This document shows, one piece after another, positions 11,086 through 24,606 of a stretch of DNA of 64,000 bases. The DNA comes from Theobroma cacao (taxonomy: Eukaryota; Streptophyta; Magnoliopsida; Malvales; Malvaceae): assembly GCF_000208745.1 (NCBI RefSeq), contig NC_030858.1:5586026-5650025 (forward strand). The letters run 5' to 3'. The position numbers and the translations under genes are program-made. How positions within the stretch are numbered: position 1 is the stretch's first letter; each line of letters starts with the position of its first letter. Under the pieces are notes generated by a model that was given only the letters and a program-made list of their open reading frames with translations, had not been told where the DNA came from and searched no databases.

Positions 11086-14000
11086 ATGACCACCGCGGCC
11101 ACTGCCACTACATCATCCCGAATCCTGCATCACACCACCGCCTTCACCTCCGAAATCCTTTCACAATCTGAGCTCCGCCACCGCATTCTCTCGACCCTTC
11201 GCCGCAAACTTTTGCCCTCTGATCAACTCACTCTCAAACCCTTAAACCTCGCAGCTGAAACTCTAGAAAACGCCGTTTCCGCCTCTAATGCCTCCATCCA
11301 ATCCTCCTCTCTCCGCGTTGCTCAAAAGCTCCTCCTTTCCTATCCTGAAGCCACTTTCTCCTCTTTCCTTCTATCCCTCATTTACTCTCTCTCCAACCAA
11401 CCCATCAAATCCTCCCTCAGTCTCCTACAAGTTTTTTATCTTGACCCTTCATTGGCTCGATCAGAACTAGCACCTACTCTTTTCGAGGACCTCTTTCTCG
11501 TTTATTTTCTGCCTGTTCTTCAATGGTTCAATGAACAAAGATCAACCATTTTATCATCTTTATCACCAAATGTGAATCATGATGCTGATGATTATTCCAT
11601 ATGTGATGTATCCGTGGTCGTTCCATGCTCGAAACTGTTATCGAAAATGAGTGGTGATCAAGCTTTAGAGCTCAAGGAATTGGAAAGAAATTATGAAGAG
11701 GTTCTTGATGAAAATTGCAGGGTTCTTGTTAAGTATTTCAAAGAGGTTTTAGAAAATAGTGATGATGGAAACAGATTGATTAGTCCACCGGCTTTGGTTT
11801 TGAAACAAACAGAGAAAGATGAAGAACTAGACTACTACCAGGAAGATAAGAACATCAAAACCAAGGAACTTGGACTGAAAAACGGACGGTATAATGTAAT
11901 GCTGCAGCTTTTAATAGTTTCTTCTTCAGTTGAATTTCCTTTTCTTGTTATTAATGTGCATGACCTACTCACGATAGTTGTAGTTACATAATTATACTTG
12001 AATTGCTTCGCCTAAATTACCTCTTTTGAGTAAGGGTGGTAGGTTATAATCGGGTGGGATAATGTGTGCTCGATTAAGTTACATCAAGATGATCAGATTT
12101 GGATAGAGTTCACAAATTGGGGTAAGCTGATCGGGTAGTGATTTTAGGATATTCACTGCTCGAAGTCGATAATAAATTATAATTTTTAATATTAAATTTT
12201 AGATTTATATATATTATTTTTGTTTATAAATTTTTTATAATTAATGTAATGCATACTAAAATTCATTAGTTATTTTAATTATAATTTTAAACTTTAATTT
12301 ATTTTTTATAAATTAATTTTAATTTATTACTTTAATTTTCACCAATAATATACATAAAAATAATTTTAAATTTATTTTAATTAGATATTAAATGAGTATG
12401 GATATTTAACAAGTAGCGTCTAACATATTTAGATACGGAGTTTGAGTAAAAATTAAAAAAATTTAATTGAGTGTTTATCAAATTTAAATATTTTATCAAA
12501 TAATAGAGTCTTAAAAAATAATATCTACCTTACTAGTTGACAGCTCTACTTCTTCAACGGTCAAAATTTTTTTGCCTAGTATAATTACCATTCACTGCAG
12601 TTGTTCCTATCTCGAGGATCTCCTGCGGTGAAATCGGGTTGACACTTTCTGTTCCATGTTTCAGTTATTCATATAAATCTATTAACCGCGTGTTTTCTCT
12701 TGTGCTTGAAATTCTTCTCCACTGTGTGTGTTTGGTAGATTATCTTTGAATCTGTCAAACAAAGAGAATAGTATACAAAACAAAAGGAAGAATACACACA
12801 TACATTTATACATATATAAATAAGGAATTATTCTTGTGTTGGTGTTGGTGTGCCTCACACCTTCCGGGAGCTGGACCAGAGGCAGTGGACCCTCTGAAAG
12901 CATCTTTAGTCTGCAAATAATATGGTTAAAAGCGGTTAATTAGATCCAGACAGCCTTAATAATGTGTCTTTGCAAATTAGATTGAAAGAGCTCTTCAGGA
13001 ATTTCTATTGATAAATAGTGGGCCACTAATCTTTTGTAATTTAATTCTTACAACAACTAATCATTAATAGATTTCAACATAAAATCATCTGATTGCTACA
13101 TTTTTCCAATAACTAAATCAGCCTTCCATGATTTTTTTTTTTTTTTATAATTTTTTCTGTATCATATCAATTGGATTATTCCAAGGTTTCAACTTCCAAC
13201 TTGAAGAAAATGGTTTGTAATTATGCCCATGATTTTTGTTGTTTTAAAATGTTATCATTATGATCTCTTCTGCACAGCATATAGGGGCTACAGCTATTGC
13301 ACAAGTGGGCTATCGTTGTATATTTTTGGTTAATGGATGCTTACCTTTCTGTGTGAAAGAACAATTCTCTGGATTCACTTTGACTATTCTTAGTTTAGTC
13401 CTGCTTGCTATTCAAGGTCAATGACTTTCGCTTCAATTCCTGCAGCCAATATGGGCTGAAGGAGAAAGGTCAGTTGAATTTTATAGTAGCAGCAGCAGCA
13501 GCACATCCAAATCTCCATTTTTTCCTCAGAGAGTCTCTGTAAAGATCCTCAAAAAACAAAATTCCAGGACATTGACAACATCGTCCAATTTGAATTCTGA
13601 TTCTGAACTGGAGTCTATTTCCGAGGCCAACTCTTGTTCCTCGGAACCTGAAGCCGAGATGGAGGTAACCGATACAAACAAGAAAAAAAATCTCCACCCT
13701 GACTGGTCCAACTATGCAGGTATTCTAGTTTTGAAATATTGTGTTTGTCTCTTGTAGGAAAACAACAGAGAAATTGCATTGTTGGAAAATGGAAAGAGCC
13801 TAACACAAAAACAAAAGCAGCCTGTTTTTGCTGATTCCAGTCGGTATGTAATACAGAAAATTAGTAATCATCTTTGCATTGTGTACTTCACTTTCTGATA
13901 TTTGGATTCTTCCTGCTATCTATCAGCTCCCTGGATTATCTAATGGCAGATAATGGTAACCCCCCTGGTAGTGGGAAACATACACCTCCTAAGGATTTTG

Positions 14001-17000
14001 TATGCCCCATCACAAGCCATATATTTGATGATCCAGTCACCCTTGAGACAGGTCAGACATATGAGCGCAGAGCAATCCAGGAATGGCTGGATCGAGGAAA
14101 CTCAACATGTCCAATTACCCGCCAGAATCTACAAAGCACTCAGCTGCCGAAAACAAATTATGTCCTCAAGAGGCTCATAGGAAGCTGGCAAGAAAAGAAT
14201 CCAGGTCCAGTCCCACATCAGTCTGAGAACCATCAAGATATAGAATCTAAGCCAATGGTCAAGTCAATAGTTCCTGCAACTTCCCCTAATAGCGTCATAA
14301 GCCAAGCCACCATGGATAGAACTATTAATGAGTTACGCCAAGCGATTACCAATCTTTGTATGTCTGAAATTCTGAAGGAGTCTGAAAGGGCTGTCCTCCA
14401 AATGGAGAGGTTCTGGCAAGACATGAATATAGAGCCAGATATTCTAACTATGCTCTCAAAACCTCCAGTAATCAATGGGTTTGTGGAGATCCTGTTCAAT
14501 TCTGTCGACCTCCAAGTGTTGAAAGCCACTTTTTTTCTCCTGTGTGAACTGGGGTCAAGAGACGATGCTGTGATCCATACACTTACCCGAGTTGACTCTG
14601 ATGTAGAACGTATTGTGGCTCTATTTAAGGAAGGGTTGGAGGAGGCGGTTGTGCTGATATATCTGTTACAACCTTCAACCACTGGCCTAGTAGCGATGGA
14701 TGTGGTGGAGTCCCTCCTAGCAATTATAAAGAAGAGAGATGATGATATGCTTAAAATGTGTATGAAGCCAAAAACAGCTTCTGTTCTCTTATTGCGACAA
14801 ATTCTTCAGAGCAATGAAGAGAATGTTGCATCTTCAATTATCAATATAATTGTTTCTTCAAAAGTGATTGAAAGTATTGTCAGCAGCTTGGAAGCTGAAT
14901 GGGCAGTTGAGAGGATTGCTGCAGTTGGTATCCTACGAAGATGCATACAGGAAGATGGTAAATGCAGAAACATCATAGCTGATAAAGCTCAGTTGGCTCC
15001 AGTTTTAGAAAGCTTCTTGGGCACAAGCGGTGAAGAACGATTTGAGATAGTTTACTTTTTTTATGAGTTAGTCAAATTACACAGGTATATTATCTTTGTG
15101 ATAGTCAATATACATTATTGTCGCATGCCTGCATGAATGAATTTCCAATATTTGGTTTTCTCCAGGAGGACATTCAACGAGCAAGTTCTCAACGTCATCA
15201 GGGATGAAGGTGCTTTTAGTACAATGCACAGTCTCCTTGTTTATTTACAGACAGCGCTCCAAGACCAATGTCCTATTGTGGCGGGTCTCCTACTCCAACT
15301 TGATCTTCTGGTTTGGACCTAAAATTTCCCTCCAGAATTTAATATATGAGAAATCTGTGTCTATGGATTCTAGGATTTGTTTATTTCATGCAGTAATTGG
15401 CTTCAATAATCTTTCTCAATTGCTTAGATGGTTACATCTCCTAAGATGATAGCATTAAGCTATTAATAGTATATCTTGCTTTTTAGGTTGAGCCAAGAAA
15501 GATGAGTATATACCGTGAAGAGGCAATAGATACTCTCATTTCATGCCTCAGAAATTCAGAATTCCCTGCTGCTCAAATTGCAGCTGCGGAGACAATTGTA
15601 TCACTGCAGGGGAGGTTCACTGGCTCTGGGAAGCCCCTTACACGGCCTTTTCTTCTAAAACGTGCCGGACTTGAGAAAAATTACAGAAACCTCATGCGGA
15701 TGGAGCAGTTACACAACAATCCTGGAAAATTTGAAGATATATCTGTGAGTCTTCTCGAAAAAGTGCAAACTGGTTGTTGATCATCAATGCTGCTTGCCTT
15801 TTTTGCTACTTTACAATACTGAAGCTATTACATGTTTTTCATTTTTTTTTTTTGACGATGGGCAATGGCATCAATAGCAAGAAGAGAAGGCAGCTGATGC
15901 TTGGGAAAGAAAAATGGCATTTGTTTTAGTAAGTCATGAATTTGGTCTGCTCTTTGAAGCTTTAGCAGAAGGGCTGAAGAGCAGATCTGCAGAGCTATGT
16001 TCAGCGTGCTTTGTGGCAGCAACATGGCTTGTACACATGCTCAGTGTTATTCCAGACACAGGAATAAGAGGAGCAGCTCGAGTCTGCCTACTCAAGCGCT
16101 TTATATCGATATTCAAGACTGCGAAGGACATTGAAGACAGAACTCTTTCCCTGTTGGCTCTCAAAAGCTTCATTCATGACCCTGGTAGGTTCTAATTTTT
16201 GAAGTAAAAAATTGATGCATACATGCTTAAAAGATGCACAAAAATGCTCTGAGGTATCTCTTTGAGCTTGAAATCCATTTATTCTTTTCTTCTCATCTTG
16301 TGGCTGTCTTTGGTGCCAACAGGATAACAATCATGACCTATTTTTCATAGCATTTAGTGGATAGAGTAATAAATTATAGCAAATTTCCTGTAACGGGAAA
16401 TTATACACCAGTTCATCGCTCAGATCTATTTGCAAATTTAGCTATGAAGTTGGCTAACAATGGATGATTATCTGAATTTCAGAAGGACTGCGTGATCTGG
16501 CTTCCTATATGAAGGACATTTTGAAAGGTCTAAGAGAGCTTAGGAAATCGTCCCCCTTGGCATTCGAAATTATCAAAGTTCTCTCTGAAGGACAAGAGTC
16601 CAGTGCTGTAAGTTTGTTAAACTTCTGATTGTTATGATTCCAGAAGAAGAAGAGGTATCTAAGTGAAATTGTCTATTTCTGTCGTGCTGCAGGACATGTG
16701 GAATCATAAAGAACTAATTCAAGTAGACTCCAGTGAGAATGGAGAAGTATTGTCAATGGTTAGTTTCAAAGACAAGATCTTTTCAGGCCATTCAGATGGA
16801 ACTATCAAGGTAACGCTCTGTTCTGATGTTATATTTCACAATCCTCACACTGACTATTTGGTAATTGTACCAATTTTATTGCACGACAGTTAATGTTAAA
16901 TTTTATTGTACATAAACATACATAGGATATTCAACTATATGGACATATGTCAGATTCTATACCATATAAATGTTAAAAAAGAAATTGCATTTGCATCCTG

Positions 17001-18786
17001 TTTGGACGAAAACAACTTGCAGTTTTCCCATTCCTGAAGTCCTGCTCCTTATGTTCTAAATGGTGGTATACAAGCATGCTTAGAAAGGGTTTCACCAATA
17101 TGTATATGAGCTTTCAATGAATGAGGGGTAGTATTCAATTGGTTTATCCAGCCACTTCTCCTATTTGAAATTTTTTTGGCCACTCCTCCTATGTGGAATT
17201 TATTTATGGAGAAATTGCAGCCCTTAACTGATGATACAAGTTTGGCACTGATCCAGGTGATTATCTCACCTGACTGTAAAGTAGAATCTTGGCCCTATAT
17301 ATGATAAACTAAAGCACTCAAGCATGAACACATTAAGACTGCTTTTTGAACTGCTACTTTATTCTAGCTGAAACTGTACTTGATGTAGAAAGTTATGAAA
17401 TTTGAGTTTCACTATTCTGTCAAAATGTTGAAGGTCTGGACTGGTAGAGGCAGCATTCTTCATCTTGTCCAAGAAATTAGAGAACATTCCAAGCCAGTTA
17501 CAAGCTTGTATATTCTACAATCTGGGGAAAGATTATATAGTGGTTCACTTGATAAAACTGCAAGGGTATGCTCTTATGCTTCTTCCAGATTACATCAACT
17601 CAATGGCGACACTGATACATTTTGTTTGCGATGAGCAGGTCTGGTCCATTGGCGATGAACTAATACATTGTGTACAAGTACATGATATGAAGGATCAGGT
17701 TCATAACTTAGTTGTTGCCAACAGCATTTCCTGCTTCATTCCGCAAGGAGCTGGTGTCAAGGTATCAGATCAATTAACTCTTCTTCTCTGTGCTGGGTAT
17801 CATTTCACGCTTCATTCCACAAGGAGTAGCTGTATTTTCTTAGCTTTCTGCAGCTGAAAAGGGTACTTGAATGTAAAACTGAAATTAAAATTTTTTTATT
17901 CTACACCTTGCAGGTTCACGCATGGAATGGACAATCAAAACTATTGAATCAAAACAAATACATCAAGTGCTTGGCTCTTGTACATGGAAGATTGTATTGT
18001 GGATGCCATGATAACAGTATCCAGGTATCGGGTTTTCTTTGACAAAATTAAAAGCTGGAAGCTTCTCTGGAATTTGATTTTCATTTTTTTCAGTCATTTG
18101 AAATCCTAAATTCCTAATCCAAGAATTTTGATTTTCAGGAACTTGATTTGGCGTCAGGAACGCTCAGTACCATTCAAAGTGGTTCTAGAAAATTACTAGG
18201 CAAAGCACATCCTGTCCATGCCCTCCAAGTTCACAATGGACTGATATATTCAGCCAGCCCTCCCTTAGATGGAGTGGCTGTGAAGGTTTCTTTTTCTTTT
18301 TGGCTATACTTCCCTTTAGATCTTCTTCATTTTGGTGACAAACAATGACTTTTTCTTCCTTTTTACCTTTCATTTGTTTTTCCTGCAAAGATTTGGAGCG
18401 CTGCAAATTATAGTATGGTAGGATCACTGCCAACTACTTCAGAAGTGAGGTCCATGGCACTAAGCTCAGAGCTGATATACTTGGGATGCAGAGGAGGAAT
18501 TGTGGAAGTTTGGGATCAGAAAAAACATACTAGAATTGAAATACTGCAAACTGGAACTAATAGTAAAGTTCTATGCATGACTCTTGATGCTAATGAAGAA
18601 GTTTTAGTTATCGGAACCTCTGATGGCAGAATTCAGGTAAACAAAAAAAATTTCCTTTGCTCTTTATCTTCAACAGATTTGATGCATGCCTCATCCAACC
18701 TTCAAACATTCACTAAAATTGAATGATATGCCGTGATAGTTAACTGTCAAAGCTTGTTTACTCTGCAGGCATGGGGATTGAGTTAG
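11086..18786 (+). CDS. LIN: Putative E3 ubiquitin-protein ligase LIN-1 (LIN/CERBERUS-like)
   Basis: Fifteen exons join to 1333 codons: 11086-11895, 13446-13664, 13758-13843, 13927-15084, 15166-15310, 15487-15744, 15878-16184, 16483-16607, 16693-16809, 17434-17565, 17639-17761, 17914-18024, 18139-18285, 18391-18636, 18769-18786. Residues 1-270 (exon 1) are the plant-specific N-terminal domain. A U-box lies at about 390-460 (DFVCPITSHIFDDPVTLETG...STCPITRQ), followed by ARM-like helices to about 1035. WD40 repeats fill 1037-1333, roughly one per exon (FSGHSDGTIK, YSGSLDKTAR, YCGCHDNSIQ). U-boxes recruit E2 enzymes; legume LIN/CERBERUS controls rhizobial infection threads, and homologues exist outside legumes, so a symbiosis or trafficking role here is inference. 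Exon 2 must use the donor at 13664; the GT at 13720 would shift the frame before the U-box. The final exon is only 18 nt. Confidence 0.92.
12029..12550. mobile_element. Possible hAT-like non-autonomous element in intron 1 of the LIN-like gene
   Basis: The stretch starts with TAAGGGTGGTAGGTTATAATCGGGT and ends with GTTGACAGCTCTA. These resemble the ends of a common plant hAT-type family that starts like TAGGGCTGTCAA followed by CGGGT-like words. The interior is very AT-rich and noncoding. The flanking sequences (CTCTTTTG and CTTCTTCA) are a poor match for an 8-bp target duplication, so this is a weak call. Confidence 0.35.
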
Positions 18787-19562
18787 AAAAGCAGGAAAGG
18801 AGAAAGGAAGCTGTAAATGATGGAGAGAGCACATTGATTTGATGACATAACAATTTGGAAGAGATAATAATTCCACTGAACATTCTTTTGCAGCCTACAA
18901 ATGGACTTGATTGCTAATTTAAGATACGTTTTGCACCGTTCAAAAAACCATTTTGGGTACCTGGAAAAAGTAGAAAAAGAAGAAAACAAAAACAAAAAGA
19001 GTCCTCATTTTCAGACTTCATTCTTGACAATTGTATATAAGATGAAACAAAATTGTTCATTGTAATGCTATGACTTAACCATGTATTACTCTTTTACGAC
19101 TTTTTACGACAGATATTCTCATTTACTAAAGGTAAATCGCATTAATAAGTTAAAAAATTATTTGCGATTATCTCCATTCTCCAGCTCGCAATATACATAC
19201 AGAGCTGCTCCCACTCGATGTCCAAGCCCAAAACTCATTTTCTTAATTAATCTATGGCCCTTTCTTTTTTCTGAGTCCTCCCACTCCTATTATATTATGT
19301 GGACCGATTGGTACGTGTCTCATTCTGATCTAAGTTCCACATAGTAAATTTTGAGATCGGCAGTAACTGATGCTTATTCTTTTTCTTCATTCTAAATTAT
19401 GGGAATTTATCGAGGTCAAATAATAAATTTGTAGTAATTGTTAATCCACCAAGCTCACAAAACAAACCTTGCCGCTCCCGCTTTTCAAATAGAGAAGGTA
19501 AAACCCTGACTTAACATTTCCAGCAATCCCTTCATCAAAAACCCACAAAAACCTTCGAGGAA
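18787..19562. other. Spacer between the LIN-like gene and the unknown-protein gene
   Basis: Contains the presumed 3' UTR of the LIN-like gene and the promoter and leader of the gene at 19563. No domain-bearing ORF, RNA gene or mobile element was recognised. Confidence 0.5.
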
Positions 19563-21247
19563 ATGGATTGCATAACTTCAGCAGTGGGGAAGCTAAAAGG
19601 TTTCGTTAAAGGCTTTGTTAAGGGCCGCGAATCTTCATCTCGCAGCAGTCCGGTATTTATCTTTTTTTCTTTTCATTTTTGTAATCTCTTTCTCTGTCGA
19701 TTTCTTTTCCTAATTTTAACCATTTTTTTTTGTTTTAAAGATTGAAATCCTGAAGCGGCTTCAGCGAGAATCTTTTTCTGACCTGATGAAACTCCGAGAC
19801 CGACAAGACAAAGTCGAACGTTTACTTTCACTTTACAGAACATCAAAGGGGAACCCGTTCCAAGAATCAAGTACCCATTTGAGGGGTGAAGTTGATCTTC
19901 TTGGGGCCGTATTGTTAATGTCTAATGTCGACGAGGAACATTGGGATGGGGTTGGACGGGCAGGAATCAGAACTGGGGTTGGTTCCAGGTTTAGATTTGA
20001 GACAACTGTTCGGGATAAAGATTCTGTTGGGGTTGAGTTCGTGGCTAATCAGAAAAGGGATACAAGTACTGATGATGATGTATATGGAACTCCACTTTCG
20101 CTGTCTAAGTTGTTTTACAAAGCAAATGCTGGTGATTGGTTTTCTGCTATCGCAATTCCATTTGGAGCTCAGTTTCGAGATTTCGATGTTGCCTCCGACA
20201 TTTCCCTTCAGGTACAATCCACTAGACCTTGGATTACATAAGGTGAGGTAGTTCTTCCGCTTTCTGTAAGCCTCGCAACTATTCCTAAGATTCGAACTTG
20301 AGACCTGGAATCTCAAGTTTTAACCATTGACATAGATGTCTTGTAGGGTCTGGCTTGTAAATTATTTATGAACTTATAACTGTGGAGAAGTGTTTTAACT
20401 AAATTGTGCAAACTATGTGTTCTTGCTGTATGGTTCTGCGCATTCCATTTTATCGAGTTGCATCTATTTGCATGAATTTTACTGTTATTACCGATCAGAC
20501 TCCATAATGATGTGAACTTTTAGTTATTGTCTCAAACTCTTTTCGGCACTAACCTGGAATTTCTGTTTTGTTGTCTAGGAGGAAAAGGGCCTCACTGATT
20601 TATCATTTGGGCCACCCCTGTTGCATCAGCATAATGGAGGTGCAATTGGGATGACAGTGAGAAAGTCAAATATCATTGCTTCGCTGGCTCAATCTGTCTC
20701 TGGGATGAGATATGAACATTGCTGTAGTACTTTTGTTCAAGTTGTTTGTCAGCTTCCAATAGGATTGAAATTCTCATTCTTAGGCCTTCACCGAGGGCCT
20801 AAATTAGCAAGTCGTAATGTCCGCCTTGGAGCCTTTGCTATGCCAATTGGTTTTTCAAGACATCTTGAAGATGCTGATACAATAATTGAAGCATCTTCTC
20901 CACCTTTTACGACAAACATCCTGGAAACTGGGTCTATTGCCCTAAAGTTGGAGTCAGAACTTGATGAATACAAAAGACTTGCAGGTTGGATTGAGATGAA
21001 ACAAACAAATTCAAAACATTTACAATGGGCTGTTAATTTGACTGATTTTTCTGAAGATGTATTTGGTTGGGGTATGAGTCTTGGTGGGATTGTTGAAGTT
21101 CCAGGAAACTGGGACAAGTTTCAGATTGAATCCTATATAAAATTTAACCTGGGTAAGAGATTTAACTTGAAGCCAGGCGTTGCTTATGTCGTAGATGGAA
21201 ATTCCAGAACCCTGGCTCTTATGCTTCAGTCTAACTGGTCCCTCTGA
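19563..21247 (+). CDS. Conserved plant protein of unknown function, 409 aa
   Basis: Three exons join to a 409-codon frame: 19563-19652, 19741-20211, 20579-21247. The start MDCITSAVGKLKGFVKGF, the block SDLMKLRDRQDKVERLLSLY and the C-terminal GKRFNLKPGVAYVVDGNSR match, from memory, an uncharacterised protein family found across flowering plants; no function is known to me. After a charged helix at about residues 38-60, the rest is rich in alternating polar and hydrophobic stretches with frequent Gly turns (GIRTGVGSRFRFET, WAVNLTDFSEDVFGWGMSLG). This recalls a beta-barrel, for example an outer-membrane protein of plastid or mitochondrion, but that is only inference from pattern. There is no clear signal peptide or hydrophobic helix. 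Intron 2 carries a candidate SINE remnant. Confidence 0.85.
20225..20350 (-). mobile_element. Candidate tRNA-derived SINE remnant
   Basis: On the minus strand the sequence has an A-box-like ATGTCAATGGTT and a B-box AGTTCGAATCTTA. The RVTGG and GTTCRA cores are separated by 26 nt, within the 25-50 nt spacing used to recognise plant SINEs. It sits in intron 2 of the unknown-protein gene. Poly-T tail and target duplication were not resolved, so only the tRNA-like head is supported. Confidence 0.4.
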
Positions 21248-24077
21248 TTACCACCTTTCTGGAAAGTCATATGCTTTGGGGAAGTTCAGTTTTCTCTTCA
21301 GGTATATGATTTGAAATATCTATTTTAAGCATATTACAGTCTTCGATAAAATGATTCAGTAGTCTAATTTTGCCAACTTGTTGGAGCCATTGCCTTTTCC
21401 AGTCTTAGATAAGAACATGCTTTTCTTGATGGACTCCATATGGGTGTTGAGATTTCTATGCAATCACACATGCAAGTTACCGTCAGGATAATGTCATGAC
21501 TTTTCAAGTTTTATTTGTTATGCTAATGAGACATCTGAGAAAATGGTGAAAAAGAAAATGAGACATTTGAGAAGCTTGTAATCATGAGCATTCAAGCATA
21601 TATGATCTTGCACTTGATGAATATCAAATATTCAATTCTATAGGAACAAATATATTGTTCATTTGATCAGCCATTTGAAATTTCTTTCCTGTTCTGGGAG
21701 CCTTTCTTTGTTGGTTCGTACTTGGATCAGGTTCATCTAATTTCACCAGGATCAGTCATTAGTCTTTTTTCAGAAAGCTATTTGCTAAAGTTCCTCATTG
21801 ATTAGGGTTCGGCAGAACACAATATGTGGGATTATGTTCAGAGGTATCTATCTTTACTTATGTACTCTGAAGAAATCACATCTTTGTCTCAAAGGACTTA
21901 ATAGTGTGCTTGGAACCAACTTTAAGGTAATGCAGCTTTTTAGTGTCAATTTGCTGGAAACAATTAATGCATGCAATTTCACATGCTTATAGGGAAAAAC
22001 AAAATCTCTGGTTGAAAGTTACTATATATTTTTATGGAGATACATGTCCAGATACTATGTTTTTGCTTTACCTTGTTGCTTGAGGAATTTTAATCTGGGT
22101 ATTGGAAACACATAATGTGAAATGCTACTCATCACATGCATGATTTCCTCTTTCTATTTGCTTTGTAACTTGTTATTGATTACCCTGCATGGGATTATTA
22201 ACTTATAATTCTAGCTAGCACCCACATCATGTTCTTTCTTAATTGTTTTTATGATACATTTTACAACATTTTGTCCCTTTTGGGGAACAATGACAGTTGA
22301 AACTTAACAGCAACACAATAACAAACTAGACCTCCATATCCAGATTGCAACCACCAAATAATAAGTTGTTGTATGTCTCCAAAACCAGCCCAGCTGGTGC
22401 TTTTATATTGTCATTTATTCTTACTCCTATAGGAGCTGCTGGCACTAAGGCTTGTTGGTTGACCATGTTGCATCGTTTTGGCAATCCTAACACCCTTAAA
22501 TTGAGGGGCTCTTCATCAGCTGCTTCAACTGGTATTATGCTTTGGTTGGAATTGCAATTATGATTTTATTACTGATGTAGTTTATATTGAAGATTGAAGC
22601 TGGATGAGTTGTGGTCTTCAGAGTGCCAATAGGACTCATGATCTTTTCGATTGTCATGTTCTCCTTGAGTTCTTCCCTATGTGTAAAAGACAAACAAGTG
22701 CTCATTTAGCATTCCCCAAGTCCACGTGGCAGCATGTAAGATCAATCACCTAACGTTTGCCACAATAGGATTCTGATGGATATGACTATCCTAAAGGTTA
22801 AAAGCTCAATACAGCAACGAAGAAACCAAGGTAGACATAGTCATTGATGATATTATAATAAAATGGCTTGTATGATATGTATTAATTGGTCAGTTTATGC
22901 TTCAAAAAGCATTTTCAGTTATTTTGTTAAAGTTTTTGTCTATTTGGTCCTTGGTACTCATATCTAGATTCCATTAATGTCAGATAAAGCAAAACTTTTA
23001 CATTTTACTGATTCAAGTTGGTTGCCTAAGAATGATTTTGTATTATTTTCCTTCAGCGCACCTTTAGTTTCTTAATAAAGTTTGCCCGATCAGAAACCTT
23101 GAGATAAACTCAAGGCTTTGATGGTTGGGGGCCTTGGAAACATTGAATCTCTACTTGGTCAGATAAGTAGAAGAGATTCAAGTTGATCACCTTCACCACC
23201 AGGCAGGTTTCAATTGACTGCCACAGATCCATATTCTTGTGAATCTTGTCAAGAATACTAAGGAAAAAGGTGAAAAAGATGAAAAGGTGGACGAGTTTAA
23301 GGAATTCCCAATTGTGTTTGGTTTGGTGTTGATCTGGACATTCGGCAATTACAATAGAAGCAATAAGTTGTACATAAAGAAATTTCTCACTGGTTAATAT
23401 CTAACAGCGAAAATTTTTATTTTTTGGTTCTTTTTAGATTACTATATAAGGAGAGAATTTGAAAATTGGAACATCCTCTTTATGGTAAAGGCTTATGTTA
23501 GGCTAGTCCAAACCTAGAAACTTAAAATCTATATATTAAATGGGGAGACAATGAATTTCTTTATAATTATATGGAGAAGAGAACCTTGAATCTGAAAAAT
23601 GAAGAGACAGACAATAGTTCCTTTATTTCATCTATTATTCTTCCTTTTGCCATATAGCTTTTCCAAGCAGGGTAAGTGATTTCTCCTTTTCCGGCTTTGA
23701 CTCAATGGAGGACCTGGAGATTTTGACCATTGTGAATGGAATAATTGATCGAGAATCTAAACGTAACAGCTTAGAAAAGCCCATACACGATGTGAAATTA
23801 CTCCACTTTCATAAGCGTTTCTTGACCGCTTCAACTCTCAAGAAATAGTCAGCAAGCGGCACATCTCTTGTACACGATAAAAATCAATTGAAATCTTGGC
23901 AAAACAACCAAATGGGAGAAACATGACCTGTCCCATGCTGGTCGTTGGTTGAACAATCCTCGATGCATACTTATTTAATTAAGAATAAGTACAATTTATT
24001 TTAAAAAATGCTTTAATTATAAATTATTTTATCTAAGTTCATCTTTAATCAGTGTAAAAAAAGAGTATTATTTAGTT

Positions 24078-24606
24078 CTTTTAATATTTTTATTTTAAAT
24101 TAATTGTTATAGTGTTGACATCAACATTTGCGTGACACTGTAAATATTGATCTGGCATATAAAGTGGGTTTAGGTTGTTGAACGTGGTACTACCAAATCA
24201 ACGTGTCAACATGACGTGACACTATCATGTCAGCAATCATAACTCAAAGTGCTATGTGGCATTGTCACGTCACACTGACACGTTGACGTAATAGTATCAC
24301 ATTAGCAACTTAAACTCACTTTAACATTTTCCTTTTAAATTGATTGTTATGGTGTTAACGTTAACGTTGATGTAACATCAAATATTGATCATTGCCACAT
24401 TAGCGTGTCCATAAGCCAAGACACTACCACGTCAATAACAAAAATTCAAAGTGTGATGTGATATTGTTATGTTACTTTGATATATTGACATGGTAATATC
24501 ACATCAGTAATTTAAATTTATTTTATATGTCATGTCAATATTTAATGTTATATCAATGCTTTGTCAACACTGTAATAATCAATTTAAATTAAAAATATTA
24601 AAAAGA
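24078..24606. repeat. Foldback repeat made of two inverted-repeat units
   Basis: The left end (CTTTTAATATTTTTATTTTAAATTAATTGTTATAGTGTTGAC) reappears inverted at the right end (GTCAACACTGTAATAATCAATTTAAATTAAAAATATTAAAAAG). The middle contains a second inverted pair around 24170-24345, and the second half (24335-24600) is a diverged direct copy of the first. Words such as CACGTCA, CTGACACG and TGACGTAA recur in both orientations. The arms fit an old foldback or MITE-type element that was tandemly duplicated. Confidence 0.65.
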
